Below are positions 48,548 to 60,767 of a stretch of DNA of 64,000 bases, piece by piece. The DNA is from Biostraticola tofi (GTDB lineage Bacteria > Pseudomonadota > Gammaproteobacteria > Enterobacterales > Enterobacteriaceae). The first letter of the stretch is position 1. Every line of letters begins with the position of its first letter. Both the position numbers and the translations under genes were made by a program. The notes beneath the pieces were generated by a model. That model was not told where the DNA came from. It was given only the letters and a program-made list of their open reading frames with translations, and did no database searches. The stretch is from NCBI RefSeq assembly GCF_004343195.1, contig NZ_SMCR01000002.1, forward strand, positions 280,433-344,432. The letters are read 5' to 3'.

Positions 48548-49981
48548 TTACTGCACATCATCAGTGTAACGTACGGCTTTATAGGCCGGGTGCATCAGGT
48601 TTTCCAGCGAAAAAATATCGTCCAGCTCAGCTTCGGTCAACAGCCCGCGCTCCAGGACCACTTCACGCACGCTCTTGCCTGTTTCCGCACAGATCTTGCC
48701 GACGATATCACCGTTATGGTGGCCGATAAATGGATTCAGGTAGGTGACGATGCCGATGGAGTTGAACACATAGGCTTCGCAGACTTCCTTGTTGGCGGTG
48801 ATGCCGCTGATACACTTATTCAGCAAGTTATAGCAGGCGTTGGTCAGGATATGGATTGACTCAAACATCGCCTGGCCGATAACCGGTTCCATTACGTTAA
48901 GCTGGAGCTGACCGGCCTCGGACGCCATGGTAATGCAGGTGTCATTACCGATGACTTTAAAGCAAACCTGGTTGACCACTTCCGGGATGACCGGATTGAC
49001 TTTCGCCGGCATTATGGATGAACCCGCCTGTAGTTGCGGCAGGTTGATTTCGTTCAGGCCGGTGCGCGGGCCGGAAGAAAGCAAGCGCAGATCATTACAG
49101 ATTTTGGATAATTTGACTGCCAGGCGTTTAAGCGCGCTGTGTACCATCACATAAGCGCCGCAGTCTGAGGTGGCTTCAATCAGATCTTCTGCCGGTACGC
49201 AGGGCAGTCCGCTAATCTGAGCCAGTTTTTCAACGGCCAGTGCCTGATAGCCGTCAGGCGTATTAAGCCGGGTGCCGATGGCGGTAGCGCCAAGATTGAC
49301 CTCAAGCAGCAATTCGCCGGTGCGCAGCAGATTTTTATTTTCTTCTCTCAGCAGCACGGTGAACGCATGGAATTCCTGGCCCAGTGTCATCGGCACCGCG
49401 TCTTGCAACTGGGTGCGTCCCATTTTCAGGATAGAGGAAAACGCGTTCGCTTTGGTCTCAAAGCCTTCGCTCAGGGCATCAATAGCGCTGATAAGACGCA
49501 GAATCGACTGATATACCGCAATGCGGAAACCGGTTGGATAGGCGTCGTTGGTCGACTGGCATTTGTTCAGGTGATCATTGGGGTTGAGAAACAGGTATTC
49601 GCCTTTGCTATGCCCCATCAGTTCCAGACCGATATTGGCCAGGACTTCATTGGTATTCATATTCACCGAGGTGCCGGCACCTCCCTGATAGACATCAATC
49701 GGGAACTGGTCCAGACAGCGGCCTTTTTCCAGCACTTCATCGCAGGCTTTCACGATGATGTCAGCAATATTTCTCGGCAGTGTTTTAAGCTCTTTATTGG
49801 CCAGGGCCGCCGCCTTTTTAACCATGACCATGCCGCGGACAAAATCCGGGATATCACTGATTCTGGTGTTGCTGATAGAGAAGTTTTCAATGGCGCGTAA
49901 GGTATGGATACCATAATAGGCATCGGAAGGAACTTCACGCGTCCCCAACAGGTCTTCTTCTATACGGATGTTGCTTGCCAT
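48548..49981 (-). CDS. aspA: Aspartate ammonia-lyase
   Basis: A 477-residue fumarase/aspartase superfamily enzyme converting L-aspartate to fumarate and ammonia. The signature loop [11 protein letters not shown] (about 318-328) and [23 protein letters not shown] are present. Length fits E. coli AspA. The usual partner dcuA is lost here. Confidence 0.95.
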   Translation of the reverse strand: MASNIRIEEDLLGTREVPSDAYYGIHTLRAIENFSISNTRISDIPDFVRGMVMVKKAAALANKELKTLPRNIADIIVKACDEVLEKGRCLDQFPIDVYQGGAGTSVNMNTNEVLANIGLELMGHSKGEYLFLNPNDHLNKCQSTNDAYPTGFRIAVYQSILRLISAIDALSEGFETKANAFSSILKMGRTQLQDAVPMTLGQEFHAFTVLLREENKNLLRTGELLLEVNLGATAIGTRLNTPDGYQALAVEKLAQISGLPCVPAEDLIEATSDCGAYVMVHSALKRLAVKLSKICNDLRLLSSGPRTGLNEINLPQLQAGSSIMPAKVNPVIPEVVNQVCFKVIGNDTCITMASEAGQLQLNVMEPVIGQAMFESIHILTNACYNLLNKCISGITANKEVCEAYVFNSIGIVTYLNPFIGHHNGDIVGKICAETGKSVREVVLERGLLTEAELDDIFSLENLMHPAYKAVRYTDDVQ

Positions 49982-50338
49982 GGGGCACTTCCTTAATAGG
50001 CGATGTTTTACACTGATGTTAAAGGATCATCTGGTTTAAAGGTTTATTTTACAGATACATCCGCTACCATTTGGCTGTCACTCGCAATTATATGCTGTTT
50101 TGTCGCCAAAGCTATTAAGTCGATCACGGTTATTTAACCTGCCGTTTACCTTGCGCATCCGGTCAGGCGCCAGAATCCGGGCGGATAACGCGCCAAGGGT
50201 TGAAATTCGTTCCATCAGCTACCATTAAACAGATAATCATGTCGTGAAGTGTTGTTGCCGAACCGCTTATTTCCTTCATCTTACCCCCGCTTTGGGGTGT
50301 AAAGTAGAAGTAAAGATGCATAACCATAGGAGAATTCG
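49982..50338. promoter_or_regulatory. Divergent aspA/fxsA promoter region
   Basis: This 357-bp spacer separates leftward aspA from rightward fxsA. No gene is visible. The fxsA GTG start follows AGGAGAA. Clear CRP or FNR sites were not found by eye. Confidence 0.4.
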
Positions 50339-50797
50339 GTGCGTTGGATACCGTTAATACTGATCTTTGTCGTTGCTTATATTGAGATAACCCTGTTTAT
50401 TCAGGTCGCCCACGTTATCGGAGTGCTGCTGACGCTGCTGCTGGTGGTGCTGACCTCGTTTGTCGGTGTGTCGCTGGTGCGTACCCAGGGGCTGCGTATC
50501 CTGACGCAGATGCAGGTAAAGATTGCCCAAGGTGAAAGTCCGGCGGCCGAGATGATCAAAAGCGTATCGGTACTGCTGGCTGGGTTCTTGCTGCTGCTGC
50601 CGGGCTTTTTTACCGATTTCCTCGGCTTGCTGCTGCTGCTGCCTCCGGTGCAGAATTCCCTGACGCTGAAATTGCTGCCCTACCTGCGTTTCACTCACCG
50701 TGCCGGTCCCGGCGCCGACGGCGATACCTTCGAAGGTGAATATCAGCGTAAAGATGTTCCTCATAATCGCATCGATGATAAACGAGGCGATGAATGA
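50339..50797 (+). CDS. fxsA: FxsA family inner-membrane protein
   Basis: A 152-residue protein starting with GTG behind AGGAG. It has hydrophobic segments LILIFVVAYIEITLFIQVAHVIG (two blocks) and LLAGFLLLLPGFFTDFLGLLLLLPP, and a polar C-terminal tail. In E. coli its overproduction overcomes F-exclusion of phage T7. It precedes groES as in E. coli. Confidence 0.92.
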   Translation: MRWIPLILIFVVAYIEITLFIQVAHVIGVLLTLLLVVLTSFVGVSLVRTQGLRILTQMQVKIAQGESPAAEMIKSVSVLLAGFLLLLPGFFTDFLGLLLLLPPVQNSLTLKLLPYLRFTHRAGPGADGDTFEGEYQRKDVPHNRIDDKRGDE

Positions 50798-50908
50798 TCC
50801 TGGTAAAAGAATAACGTTGAAGAATTTTCATAATCGTTTGAATTTTAACTGTTATTTTATTTCTTTGGCGATTATTTATCCGGTCAGATAAATTTTTTTT
50901 TTTTGCCC

Positions 50909-50938
50909 CCTTGAAGCGTAATTGAACGCCCCCATCTT
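50909..50938 (+). promoter_or_regulatory. Sigma-32 heat-shock promoter of groES-groEL
   Basis: CTTGAAG (50910-50916) and CCCCCAT (50929-50935) match the sigma-32 consensus with normal spacing. They lie 85-110 bp upstream of the groES ATG. A 12-base T-run lies just upstream at 50893-50904. Confidence 0.85.
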
Positions 50939-51008
50939 TAAGACCACGAGGCAGGGCATGAAGGCATGCCCGGCATTCATCCCAAAAAACTGATACGGAC
51001 TTTCTTAA

Positions 51009-51314
<306 letters not shown>

Positions 51315-51348
51315 TCCGCGCGTAATCTTCTGAACTGAACGAATTTAA

Positions 51349-53016
<1,668 letters not shown>

Positions 53017-53044
53017 TTCCCCCGTCTATCCTGCAGCAAAACAG

Positions 53045-53071
53045 AAAACCCCCGGCAAGCCGGGGGTTTTT
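53045..53071 (+). terminator. Intrinsic terminator of groESL
   Basis: AAAACCCCCGGC-AA-GCCGGGGGTTTTT forms a twelve-base stem followed by T bases, 29 bp after the groEL stop. Confidence 0.92.
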
Positions 53072-53141
53072 GTTTTATTGGCAAAAAAGCGGCAACCCGG
53101 TTACTGTTAGGTGATACACAACAAGAAAAACGAGGAACCAG

Positions 53142-53498
53142 ATGCGGATTAACTCTTTATGTTGTCTTTGTGCCGGTGTTTTCTTCCTGGCGGGGTGCTC
53201 CAGCACCACCAACCTGTCAGCAGCCGGCCAGGCCGTCAAGTTCACCGATACGCAGCCGGGCAGCGAATGCCGTATGCTCGGCACCCTTACCGGTGTTCAG
53301 GGCAACTGGTTATCGGGTAATGGTGGAGAAGATTCTTCCATGCGCGGAGCGGCCAATGATTTGAGAAACAAAGCGGCAGCCATGGGCGGTAACACCATTT
53401 ATGGTGCCGTAAGTCCTACCTCTACTCGTGATACCTACCTTTCAAGCTTTGTGCCCCTGGACAGCAAAATTCAGGGACAGGTTTATCAGTGCCAATAG
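53142..53498 (+). CDS. yjeI: YjeI-like outer-membrane lipoprotein (DUF4156)
   Basis: A 118-residue lipoprotein. The signal peptide ends in the lipobox FLAGC (Cys19). The mature part has SECRMLGTLTG and DLRNKAAAMGGNTIYG, the DUF4156 pattern. It follows groEL as in E. coli. Function unknown; probably anchored in the envelope. Confidence 0.9.
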   Translation: MRINSLCCLCAGVFFLAGCSSTTNLSAAGQAVKFTDTQPGSECRMLGTLTGVQGNWLSGNGGEDSSMRGAANDLRNKAAAMGGNTIYGAVSPTSTRDTYLSSFVPLDSKIQGQVYQCQ

Positions 53499-53551
53499 CA
53501 GCTAATCATAGCGGTATCGTCTGCTACTTTCCCAGACGATGCCGCCATTGA

Positions 53552-54580
53552 TCATTGCTGGCGCAACCCCAGATCAAGCGGAGTTTTACTGGTTTCGCCG
53601 CCGATTTCCCTGGCAAGTCTCGGCACCAGATAGCCTGATACTCTTCCCAGCAGTTCCCGCATAATCGCTCGCGCCCGCTCATCGTCCACCAAAAAGTGGC
53701 TAGCTCCCTTGACCTTATCCAGCACATGCAGGTAGTAAGGCAGGATGCCGGCAGCAAACAACGCTTCGCTCAGGTTTGCCAGGGTAGCGGCATCATCATT
53801 TACCCCACGCAGCAATACGCTCTGGTTAAGCAGTGTGACGCCAGCATGGCGCAGTTGCGCCATGCTGGCCCTGAGGGCGCCGTCTATCTCATTGGAGTGA
53901 TTGATATGGGTTACCAGCACCACCTTGAGACGGCATGCGGATAGCCTCTGGCACAGGGTGGCGGTGATCCTGGCCGGGATCACTACCGGTAAACGGCTGT
54001 GAATGCGCAAAGTTTTTAGATGGGGGATCGCTTCGAGCTGGCTGATAATCGTGTCCAGCTCAGTATCCTTGGCCATCAGCGGGTCACCGCCGGAAAAAAT
54101 TATTTCGTTCAGTTCCGGGTGGCAGCGGATATACTCCATGGCACCCGCCAGATTGGCTCTGCTGCCCTGATTATCCTGATAGGGAAAGTGCCGGCGAAAG
54201 CAGTAACGGCAATTAACGGCGCAGCCTCCTTTAACCAGCAGTAGGGCGCGATTGGCATATTTATGCAGCAAACCCGGCACCGCGCTTTGTTGTTCTTCCA
54301 GCGGATCGGTGGAGAAACCCGGCTGGTCAAGGAATTCATCAGACAGGGTCAATACCTGGCGCAGCAGGGGATCTGCAGGATCGCCTTTGGTCATGCGCGC
54401 CACGAAGGCTCTGGGCACGCGCAGTGGAAAAAGGCGCCGGGCCGCAGCACCTTCCAGCAAGTCTGGATAATGGCTGAGCCGCAGTTGCTGCAATAATTCG
54501 AGCGGATCGGTAATGACATCGGCAAGTTGATGCAACCAATCTTCTCTAGTGGGGTTATTTCGGGTTACAATATCTGCCAT
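53552..54580 (-). CDS. epmB: EF-P (R)-beta-lysylation protein EpmB
   Basis: A 342-residue radical-SAM lysine 2,3-aminomutase. The [4Fe-4S] cluster motif lies in GGCAVNCRYCFRRHFPY (about 118-134). It turns L-lysine into (R)-beta-lysine for EpmA. It is divergent from efp by 40 bp, and its C-terminus lacks the long tail of clostridial enzymes. Conserved pathway with EpmA at 56.5 kb. Confidence 0.95.
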   Translation of the reverse strand: MADIVTRNNPTREDWLHQLADVITDPLELLQQLRLSHYPDLLEGAAARRLFPLRVPRAFVARMTKGDPADPLLRQVLTLSDEFLDQPGFSTDPLEEQQSAVPGLLHKYANRALLLVKGGCAVNCRYCFRRHFPYQDNQGSRANLAGAMEYIRCHPELNEIIFSGGDPLMAKDTELDTIISQLEAIPHLKTLRIHSRLPVVIPARITATLCQRLSACRLKVVLVTHINHSNEIDGALRASMAQLRHAGVTLLNQSVLLRGVNDDAATLANLSEALFAAGILPYYLHVLDKVKGASHFLVDDERARAIMRELLGRVSGYLVPRLAREIGGETSKTPLDLGLRQQ

Positions 54581-54620
54581 TTTTTGGCTTCGTTACCAAG
54601 TTTAATTTAAGAGGACCACC

Positions 54621-55187
54621 ATGGCGTCTTATAGTACCAATGAATTCCGTTCCGGTCTCAAAATCATGCAAGACGGCGAGCCGTGTGCGGTCATTGAAAA
54701 CGAATTCGTAAAGCCGGGCAAAGGCCAGGCCTTCAGCCGCGTACGTATCCGTAAACTGATTTCCGGTAAAGTGCTGGAGAAAACCTTCAAGTCCGGCGAC
54801 ACCGTTGAAGCAGCCGATGTCATGGATATGAACCTGACTTACCTTTATAACGACGGTGAGTTCTGGCATTTCATGAATAACGAAACCTTTGAGCAACTGG
54901 CAGCTGATGTGAAGGCCGTCGGCGATAACGCCAAGTGGCTGGTTGAGCAGGCTGAATGTGTGCTGACCCTGTGGAATGGACAGCCTATCGCCGTTACGCC
55001 GCCTAACTTTGTCGAGCTTGAAATCACCGACACCGATCCAGGCCTTAAAGGCGACACCGCCGGTACCGGCGGCAAACCTGCTACCCTGACGACCGGTGCA
55101 GTCGTGAAGGTGCCGCTGTTCGTGCAGATTGGCGAAGTCATCAAAGTGGATACCCGCTCAGGCGAATACGTATCACGGGTAAAATAA
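54621..55187 (+). CDS. efp: Translation elongation factor P
   Basis: A 188-residue EF-P, three beta-barrel domains. The modified residue is Lys34 in [12 protein letters not shown]; EpmA and EpmB add beta-lysine there. It relieves ribosome stalling at polyproline, such as the proline-rich TonB encoded in this window. GAGGA precedes the start. Confidence 0.97.
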   Translation: MASYSTNEFRSGLKIMQDGEPCAVIENEFVKPGKGQAFSRVRIRKLISGKVLEKTFKSGDTVEAADVMDMNLTYLYNDGEFWHFMNNETFEQLAADVKAVGDNAKWLVEQAECVLTLWNGQPIAVTPPNFVELEITDTDPGLKGDTAGTGGKPATLTTGAVVKVPLFVQIGEVIKVDTRSGEYVSRVK

Positions 55188-55260
55188 CGCTGTTTAACAG
55201 GAGAACCGGCGCTGACGGCGGGTTTTCCTGATGATTCCTGTGCATGGGGGAGCCGGCAGC

Positions 55261-55398
55261 ATGTTATCCAGGGCAGTGAAAATAGTGCTGGTCGCCGTAT
55301 TTACGCTATTGACATTAAACGGCTGTAATACAGCGCGCGGGTTTGGTCAGGATGTACAGCACCTGGGCGGGGCAATTTCCCGCGGAGCGAGTGGGTAA
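55261..55398 (+). CDS. ecnA: Entericidin A
   Basis: A 45-residue lipoprotein: MLSRAVKIVLVAVFTLLTLNGC (two blocks) with lipobox Cys22, then NTARGFGQDVQHLGGAI. Entericidin A is the antitoxin-like partner of entericidin B. It lies between efp and ecnB as in E. coli. GGGGAG lies upstream of the ATG. Confidence 0.9.
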   Translation: MLSRAVKIVLVAVFTLLTLNGCNTARGFGQDVQHLGGAISRGASG

Positions 55399-55493
55399 AA
55401 TAGTCTTAAAATTTCCATAGCAGGCAACGCATTTCATTTTTCCAACTATGCTTATAGGGCTGTACTTTTTATTTTCACTATAAGGATAATATC

Positions 55494-55625
55494 ATGTTGA
55501 AAAAAAGTATTATTGCCCTCTTATCTGTACTGGTGCTTTCTTCTTTGACCGCCTGTAATACCACGCGTGGTGCGGGCGAAGATGTGGAAGCGGGTGGTGA
55601 AGCTATTCAGCGTGCCGCGCAGTAA
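55494..55625 (+). CDS. ecnB: Entericidin B
   Basis: A 43-residue lipoprotein: [17 protein letters not shown], lipobox LTAC, then [17 protein letters not shown], typical of EcnB. The bacteriolytic entericidin is induced in stationary phase in E. coli. TAAGGA precedes the start. Confidence 0.92.
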   Translation: MLKKSIIALLSVLVLSSLTACNTTRGAGEDVEAGGEAIQRAAQ

Positions 55626-55721
55626 CCCGTCTTTGCGCCCGATAGGCGCAGGTATATTCTGAAGCATGGCAGACTCTATACCCGGTACGGTATCCAGCGT
55701 GACATCGCACCGGGCACTTGT

Positions 55722-56246
55722 TTACTGCTGGTCAACCCAAATCAGTTCATCCACCGGAAAGCCCTGTTGGCGCGCACTAGCCACCAGTCGCTGTTTAACC
55801 GGTTCATCTATCATCTTATCCCGCGCCAATAGCCACAGGTAATCGCGATTAGGCCCGGATACCAGGGCATAGCGATAGTCGTCGTCCAGCTCAATGACAT
55901 GATATCCGCCATAGAACGGGCCAAAGAAAGAGACTTTTAACGAACCCTGCTGCGCAGAGTCGGTAAAAAAGGCTTTCCCCACACTTTGTTGCCAGCGCTG
56001 TTTCCCTGGCGAGAACCCTTTATTGACCACAGTAAGTCCGCCATCGTCGCGCAGACTATAGTGGGCGGTAACATGATCCAGCCCGCGCTCGAATCGGTGA
56101 TCCAGCCTGGCAATTTCGTACCAGGTTCCCAAATAGCGGTTGGCATCAAAGTGACCCACCGGCTTGACGCCGCTGGGTGGACTGACGCTGCAGGACAGCG
56201 ATAGCAGTGACGAAATGAACAGCGCCGTATTTCTCCAGAAATGCAT
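55722..56246 (-). CDS. blc: Outer-membrane lipoprotein Blc (bacterial lipocalin)
   Basis: A 174-residue lipocalin with lipobox LSLSC, the GTWYEIARLDHRFERGL motif (structurally conserved region 1), YHVIELDDDYRYALVSGPNRDYLWLLAR (two blocks) and a C-terminal helix. It binds fatty acids or lysophospholipids in the envelope. sugE, which precedes blc in E. coli, is absent; ecnB is directly adjacent. Confidence 0.93.
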   Translation of the reverse strand: MHFWRNTALFISSLLSLSCSVSPPSGVKPVGHFDANRYLGTWYEIARLDHRFERGLDHVTAHYSLRDDGGLTVVNKGFSPGKQRWQQSVGKAFFTDSAQQGSLKVSFFGPFYGGYHVIELDDDYRYALVSGPNRDYLWLLARDKMIDEPVKQRLVASARQQGFPVDELIWVDQQ

Positions 56247-56464
56247 CAGGGATCCTTATTCGCCATGACAGTAAGGTAAGTGTAGTTCCATCAACGCGTT
56301 GAGCTTGATAAAAACGTGATAAAAATATGATCCGCGCTATCCCGGCGATAGTGCCTTTTAGAACATGCTGCCCGACTTGATAGCTAAAAAAGAGTTAGGG
56401 GTTTATTTGTGCCCTTCATCGGATGCGGGTAGACTTCATCCCCTGTTTGCATGGAGAGAATGTT

Positions 56465-57442
56465 ATGAGCGAAACGGCAAGCTGGCAACCCGCCGCACCT
56501 ATCGCCAATTTACTTAAACGAGCGACAATCATGGCGCAGATAAGGCGCTTTTTCTCAGATCGTGGATTATTGGAAGTCGAAACCCCGGCGATGAGCCAGG
56601 CAACGGTAACCGATATCCATCTGGTTCCGTTTGAGACTCGTTTTGTTGGCCCCGGCGCCGCACTTGGCATGCCGCTGTATCTCATGACCAGTCCTGAATA
56701 TCATATGAAGCGTTTGCTGGCTGCCGGCAGCGGCCCCATTTTTCAGCTGTGCCGCAGTTTTCGTAACGAAGAAGCCGGACGTCATCATAATCCCGAGTTC
56801 ACTATGCTCGAGTGGTACCGGCCTCATTATGATATGTACCGGCTGATGAATGAAGTTGATGACCTGCTGCAAGAAACCCTGGAGTGCGAAAGTGCCGAAA
56901 CCCTGTCCTATCAGCAGGTGTTTACGCGGCATATCGGCCTTGATCCGCTTTCGGCCGATAAAGCGCAGCTCTATGACGCGGCAGTCAAGTTGAACCTGGA
57001 TGAGGCCGCATCGGTGGATGATGATCGTGATACCCTGCTGCAGCTGTTGTTCGCTATGGGGGTCGAGCCGAACATCGGCCGTGAGAAACCGACGTTTGTT
57101 TATCACTTCCCGGCCAGCCAGGCAGCGTTGGCAGAAATCAGCACTGAAGATCACCGGGTAGCCGATCGTTTCGAAGCCTATTTTAAAGGGATTGAGCTGG
57201 CCAATGGCTTTCGCGAACTGACCGACAGCACCGAACAGCGCCAGCGCTTCGTGCAGGATAATCGTAAGCGTACACTGCTGAATCTTCCCCCGAAGCCGAT
57301 TGATGAGAACCTGCTCGCCGCCCTGGAGTATGGCATTCCCGAGTGCGCAGGCGTTGCACTGGGTGTCGACCGGCTGATAATGCTGGCGCTCAATGCCCAT
57401 AGCCTGAGCGAAGTCATCGCCTTCCCGGTCGACCGGTCATAA
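56465..57442 (+). CDS. epmA: EF-P lysine ligase EpmA
   Basis: A 325-residue class II lysyl-tRNA-synthetase paralog without the anticodon domain. Class II motifs 2 ([21 protein letters not shown], two blocks) and 3 ([12 protein letters not shown]) are present. It attaches beta-lysine to EF-P Lys34. The start at 56465 is preceded by GAGAATG and gives the known N-terminus. The frd operon and ampC that separate blc and epmA in E. coli are not here. Confidence 0.95.
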   Translation: MSETASWQPAAPIANLLKRATIMAQIRRFFSDRGLLEVETPAMSQATVTDIHLVPFETRFVGPGAALGMPLYLMTSPEYHMKRLLAAGSGPIFQLCRSFRNEEAGRHHNPEFTMLEWYRPHYDMYRLMNEVDDLLQETLECESAETLSYQQVFTRHIGLDPLSADKAQLYDAAVKLNLDEAASVDDDRDTLLQLLFAMGVEPNIGREKPTFVYHFPASQAALAEISTEDHRVADRFEAYFKGIELANGFRELTDSTEQRQRFVQDNRKRTLLNLPPKPIDENLLAALEYGIPECAGVALGVDRLIMLALNAHSLSEVIAFPVDRS

Positions 57443-57452
57443 TGCCAGTCGC

Positions 57453-60400
57453 CTAAAGCGAGCCGACATCTGGCTTCATCGCTCTGGAGACGCCGTCCAT
57501 CTTCATCTGGAAAGGCGGGAACGGCATCTCCAGTCCGGACTCGTGATAGCCGGCCAGGATCAGTGAATTGAGCTGATGGCGCAGCGGCATCCGGTGGCCC
57601 ATCTCAGCGGCATGCACCCGCAGCTCAAAAATCTGTATTCCTTGCTGCAAATCGACCAAATAGGCTTCCGGAGCCGGGTTATCCAACACCAGCGAACAAC
57701 GTCTGGCCGCGGTGATAAGGATATGCGTGATGTGTTCTGTGTCGGCATCCGGCGGCGCCGGCAGCGTCAATACCACCCTGGTCACGGAGTCGGATAACGA
57801 CCAGTTGATAAACTGTTCAGTAATGAAGGCCTTGTTGGGCACAATGATCTCTTTGCGATCCCAGTCGGTTATGGTGGTCGCCCGGGTATTGATGCGGGTG
57901 ATATTACCGGTGAGATTCCTGATGGTCACGGTATCGCCAATGCGGATCGGCTTTTCAAACAAAATAATCAGACCCGATATAAAGTTGGCGAAGATCTCCT
58001 GCAGCCCGAAGCCGAGCCCGACACCCAGCGCGGCAACCAGCCATTGCAATTTGGACCACTCGATACCAATCAGGGAAAAGCCAATCAACCCGCCTATCAG
58101 CAGCAGCACATATTTGGTGACGGTGGTGATGGCATAACCGGTACCGGGCGTCAGATCGAGATGCTGCAGCAGCGCCAGCTCCAGCAGCGCCGGTAGATTC
58201 CTGACCAACTGGGTGGTAATGATCATCACCAGGATGGCGATAAGCACCGATCCCAATGAGATCGACTGAATGGTCTCTACGCCTTTTATCGTCGCGGTAA
58301 CATTCCACAGCGGAATGTTCTCCAGGAAGCCGAAAGCAGAATGGATCTCCGACCACAGCAGCACCACAGACACAAACGCGATCATCGTCAGGATCGAACG
58401 AACCAGCCGCAGCGACTGGGCGCTGATGGTATCCAGATCCACTACCTTTTCATCGACTTCGGCGGCGGCATCATTCAGTTGCGACTGGGAAAGATCTTCT
58501 TCGTTACGGGCGCGCTGCGCCAGGATTTCGGCCCGGCGCTGTTTGGCACGATCATAGGCAATACGCCGGCGCTGAATAAACATCCAGCGACGAATGATAT
58601 GGTAGATAACCAACAGCAGGAACCAGATGGCCACCGAACTCTCCAGCCGCCCGAGCAGCGCCTTGGCTGTCGCCAGATGACCCAGGCAGGATGCCAGTGC
58701 CGCGACAATCGGCACGCTGACCATGATGTTCCACAACGTCCGGTTCAGGACATTGTCGCTGGAGCCATGTTTATCCAAGTAAAGCGGCAATTTGGCGCGC
58801 TTAAGGCTGTTGGTCACCAGGCTCAGGCCGATGCACAGCAGGATAAAGCACAATCGCCCGAGGCTGGCCGAAAATTCGCGGTCGTTAAGATTATCAAAGG
58901 TAATCAGTGCCATCATCAACGGCACCAGCAGCCATATCGATAGCGTGTAGTAGCGCATCGCCCGGCTCACTCGGCGCATCGGCCAGCCGAAATGCACCAC
59001 GAACAGGCCGTGCGGATGGGCAAAATGGGCGCAGATCATAAACAGCCACAGCACCGGCACGGTCGCTATCAACCCATCGCCAATGGCGACAGCCATTGGG
59101 TAAGGCCAGGCGTGCTGCAAGCCGAAGCCCAAGGCGGCCCACAGCACCGGCAGGGGCAGGGCCACCACGACAGACCAGAAGACCGTGCGCAGCGTCAGGA
59201 AGAAGTAGTCCTGATTGACCTTGCCCACCTTGCCGCTGGAGCGTTCAAGGAAGTCATGGTAGTGGCGACGGGAGCTGATGCTAAAGCCCACCATCACCAG
59301 GGCGGCAAACAGCGGGATCAGGGTTTCCTGGCTGGTCAGCATCATCACCACCGCCCGGCCGACCTGGTTGAGCGTGTCCAGCGACACCAGCCGGCGCAGA
59401 TCCTGCGCCACATACAGCGGGTAGTGGAGCGATACCGGGTTGACATCCGCCACCCAGAACAGATAGCGGTGGGCGGCGTCCTTAATTTCTTTCATTGCTT
59501 CTTCAAGATGGCTGTTGGCCACCTTGAGCTTGGTCAGTTCCAGTATCTGGGTATCGCAGGAAGACAATAACGAATTCAGCAAATTACGCTGGGTGCGCAA
59601 CTGGGCTTCCAGCAGTCGGGATTGCACTTCAGTCAGCGGCGTGCCGTCGTCCTGCCGGCTCTGGGCTAATTGAGGCTGCTTATTGAGCAAATCTTCGTAA
59701 TGGAGACGCTGAATGCGCAACTGGGCCATATCGCTGTCCAGCTGCTGGGGTTTGGGCATCTCAGGTAGACTGGATACCTGCGCGCGCAGGGACTCACCCA
59801 GGGCAGGAGATTCACCCAGCCACTGGGCCTGTTCGCGCAGCGTGCTGAGCGCCTGTCTGACCTGGAGGGTCTGGGATGCGGCCTGGCGCTGCTGGGACGC
59901 AATCAGATCCATCCGCTGGGCCTGCTTGTTCAATTCTACCGACAGATCACGATTAACCCGCAGCTGGCTGCTGATGGACTGGGGCAGATTTCCGCTTTGC
60001 TCAGCCAGCATTTCGGTATGCTCAAGCGCCTGTTCCGCCTCTTGCTGGCGCAGGCTGTTGAGCCGGTTGCGCAGCGTCTGTAGCTGGAGATCGACGCGAT
60101 CCCGGCGCTTTTTCAGCAATTCAGCCCGTAAACGCGACAGTTCCTGGCGGTTATTAGCACTCAACTGCTGCTTGTCGAGTTCATCCACCCTGGCGCGGCG
60201 CGCCGCCAGCTCGGCCTGCAGCATGATATTCTGCGCCTGCCCAAGGGGGGTATTGGCGTTATTCTGGCTTTTTTGCTGGAGTTCGGTGTCGTTCAGCGCT
60301 TTACGCACTTCGCCCTGCAGCTGCGGCAGATGTCCAAGCGAGTCACTGATGTTGCGCGCCTGATCCTGCTCCTGCTGCAACTGCGCCGTTAGCTCGTTAA

Positions 60401-60755
60401 GTCGGCCGCTGACCTGCAGAATCTGCTGTTCCAGTTCACCGGCCTGAAGCTTCGGGTTTATGTCTTCGGGCTGAGCATCTTCTTTTTCACGCTCATCACG
60501 CAACGACTTGGTCAACTGCGGAAAGTCATCAATCGCCGCCTGATACTCACGGCTGAGCTGCAGTGAAGCTTTGCCTTCGGCAATGAAATTGAGCGTAGCC
60601 TGAAATGCATCAACAATTTCAGCCTGATTGGCCATCGTTTTGTTGTCTTGTGCCTGCTGCAGGCTTTTTCTGACCTGTTCTTCATCAGGAAAAGCAGACG
60701 CAAATGCCGGGGATGCCAGCAGGCACCCCAGCAGTAGGGTAATGATCAGGCGCAC
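57453..60755 (-). CDS. mscM: Mechanosensitive channel MscM
   Basis: An 1100-residue MscS-family channel (YjeP type): signal peptide (1-19), a long periplasmic coiled-coil region (about 25-480, rich in Gln, Arg, Leu and Glu), eleven or so membrane helices, and the C-terminal MscS core with GLGFGLQEIFANFISGLIILFE (two blocks, near 900) and GDTVTIRNLTGNITRINTRATTI (two blocks). It opens at modest turgor. Ends 11 bp before epmA's convergent end, and is 12 bp downstream of psd. Confidence 0.93.
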   Translation of the reverse strand: MRLIITLLLGCLLASPAFASAFPDEEQVRKSLQQAQDNKTMANQAEIVDAFQATLNFIAEGKASLQLSREYQAAIDDFPQLTKSLRDEREKEDAQPEDINPKLQAGELEQQILQVSGRLNELTAQLQQEQDQARNISDSLGHLPQLQGEVRKALNDTELQQKSQNNANTPLGQAQNIMLQAELAARRARVDELDKQQLSANNRQELSRLRAELLKKRRDRVDLQLQTLRNRLNSLRQQEAEQALEHTEMLAEQSGNLPQSISSQLRVNRDLSVELNKQAQRMDLIASQQRQAASQTLQVRQALSTLREQAQWLGESPALGESLRAQVSSLPEMPKPQQLDSDMAQLRIQRLHYEDLLNKQPQLAQSRQDDGTPLTEVQSRLLEAQLRTQRNLLNSLLSSCDTQILELTKLKVANSHLEEAMKEIKDAAHRYLFWVADVNPVSLHYPLYVAQDLRRLVSLDTLNQVGRAVVMMLTSQETLIPLFAALVMVGFSISSRRHYHDFLERSSGKVGKVNQDYFFLTLRTVFWSVVVALPLPVLWAALGFGLQHAWPYPMAVAIGDGLIATVPVLWLFMICAHFAHPHGLFVVHFGWPMRRVSRAMRYYTLSIWLLVPLMMALITFDNLNDREFSASLGRLCFILLCIGLSLVTNSLKRAKLPLYLDKHGSSDNVLNRTLWNIMVSVPIVAALASCLGHLATAKALLGRLESSVAIWFLLLVIYHIIRRWMFIQRRRIAYDRAKQRRAEILAQRARNEEDLSQSQLNDAAAEVDEKVVDLDTISAQSLRLVRSILTMIAFVSVVLLWSEIHSAFGFLENIPLWNVTATIKGVETIQSISLGSVLIAILVMIITTQLVRNLPALLELALLQHLDLTPGTGYAITTVTKYVLLLIGGLIGFSLIGIEWSKLQWLVAALGVGLGFGLQEIFANFISGLIILFEKPIRIGDTVTIRNLTGNITRINTRATTITDWDRKEIIVPNKAFITEQFINWSLSDSVTRVVLTLPAPPDADTEHITHILITAARRCSLVLDNPAPEAYLVDLQQGIQIFELRVHAAEMGHRMPLRHQLNSLILAGYHESGLEMPFPPFQMKMDGVSRAMKPDVGSL

Positions 60756-60767
60756 CTCACAAACCCC

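Noticed and set aside
56567..57400. A 277-codon open frame antisense to epmA
   Set aside because: epmA is clear on the other strand; the antisense frame lacks a ribosome site and recognisable domains.
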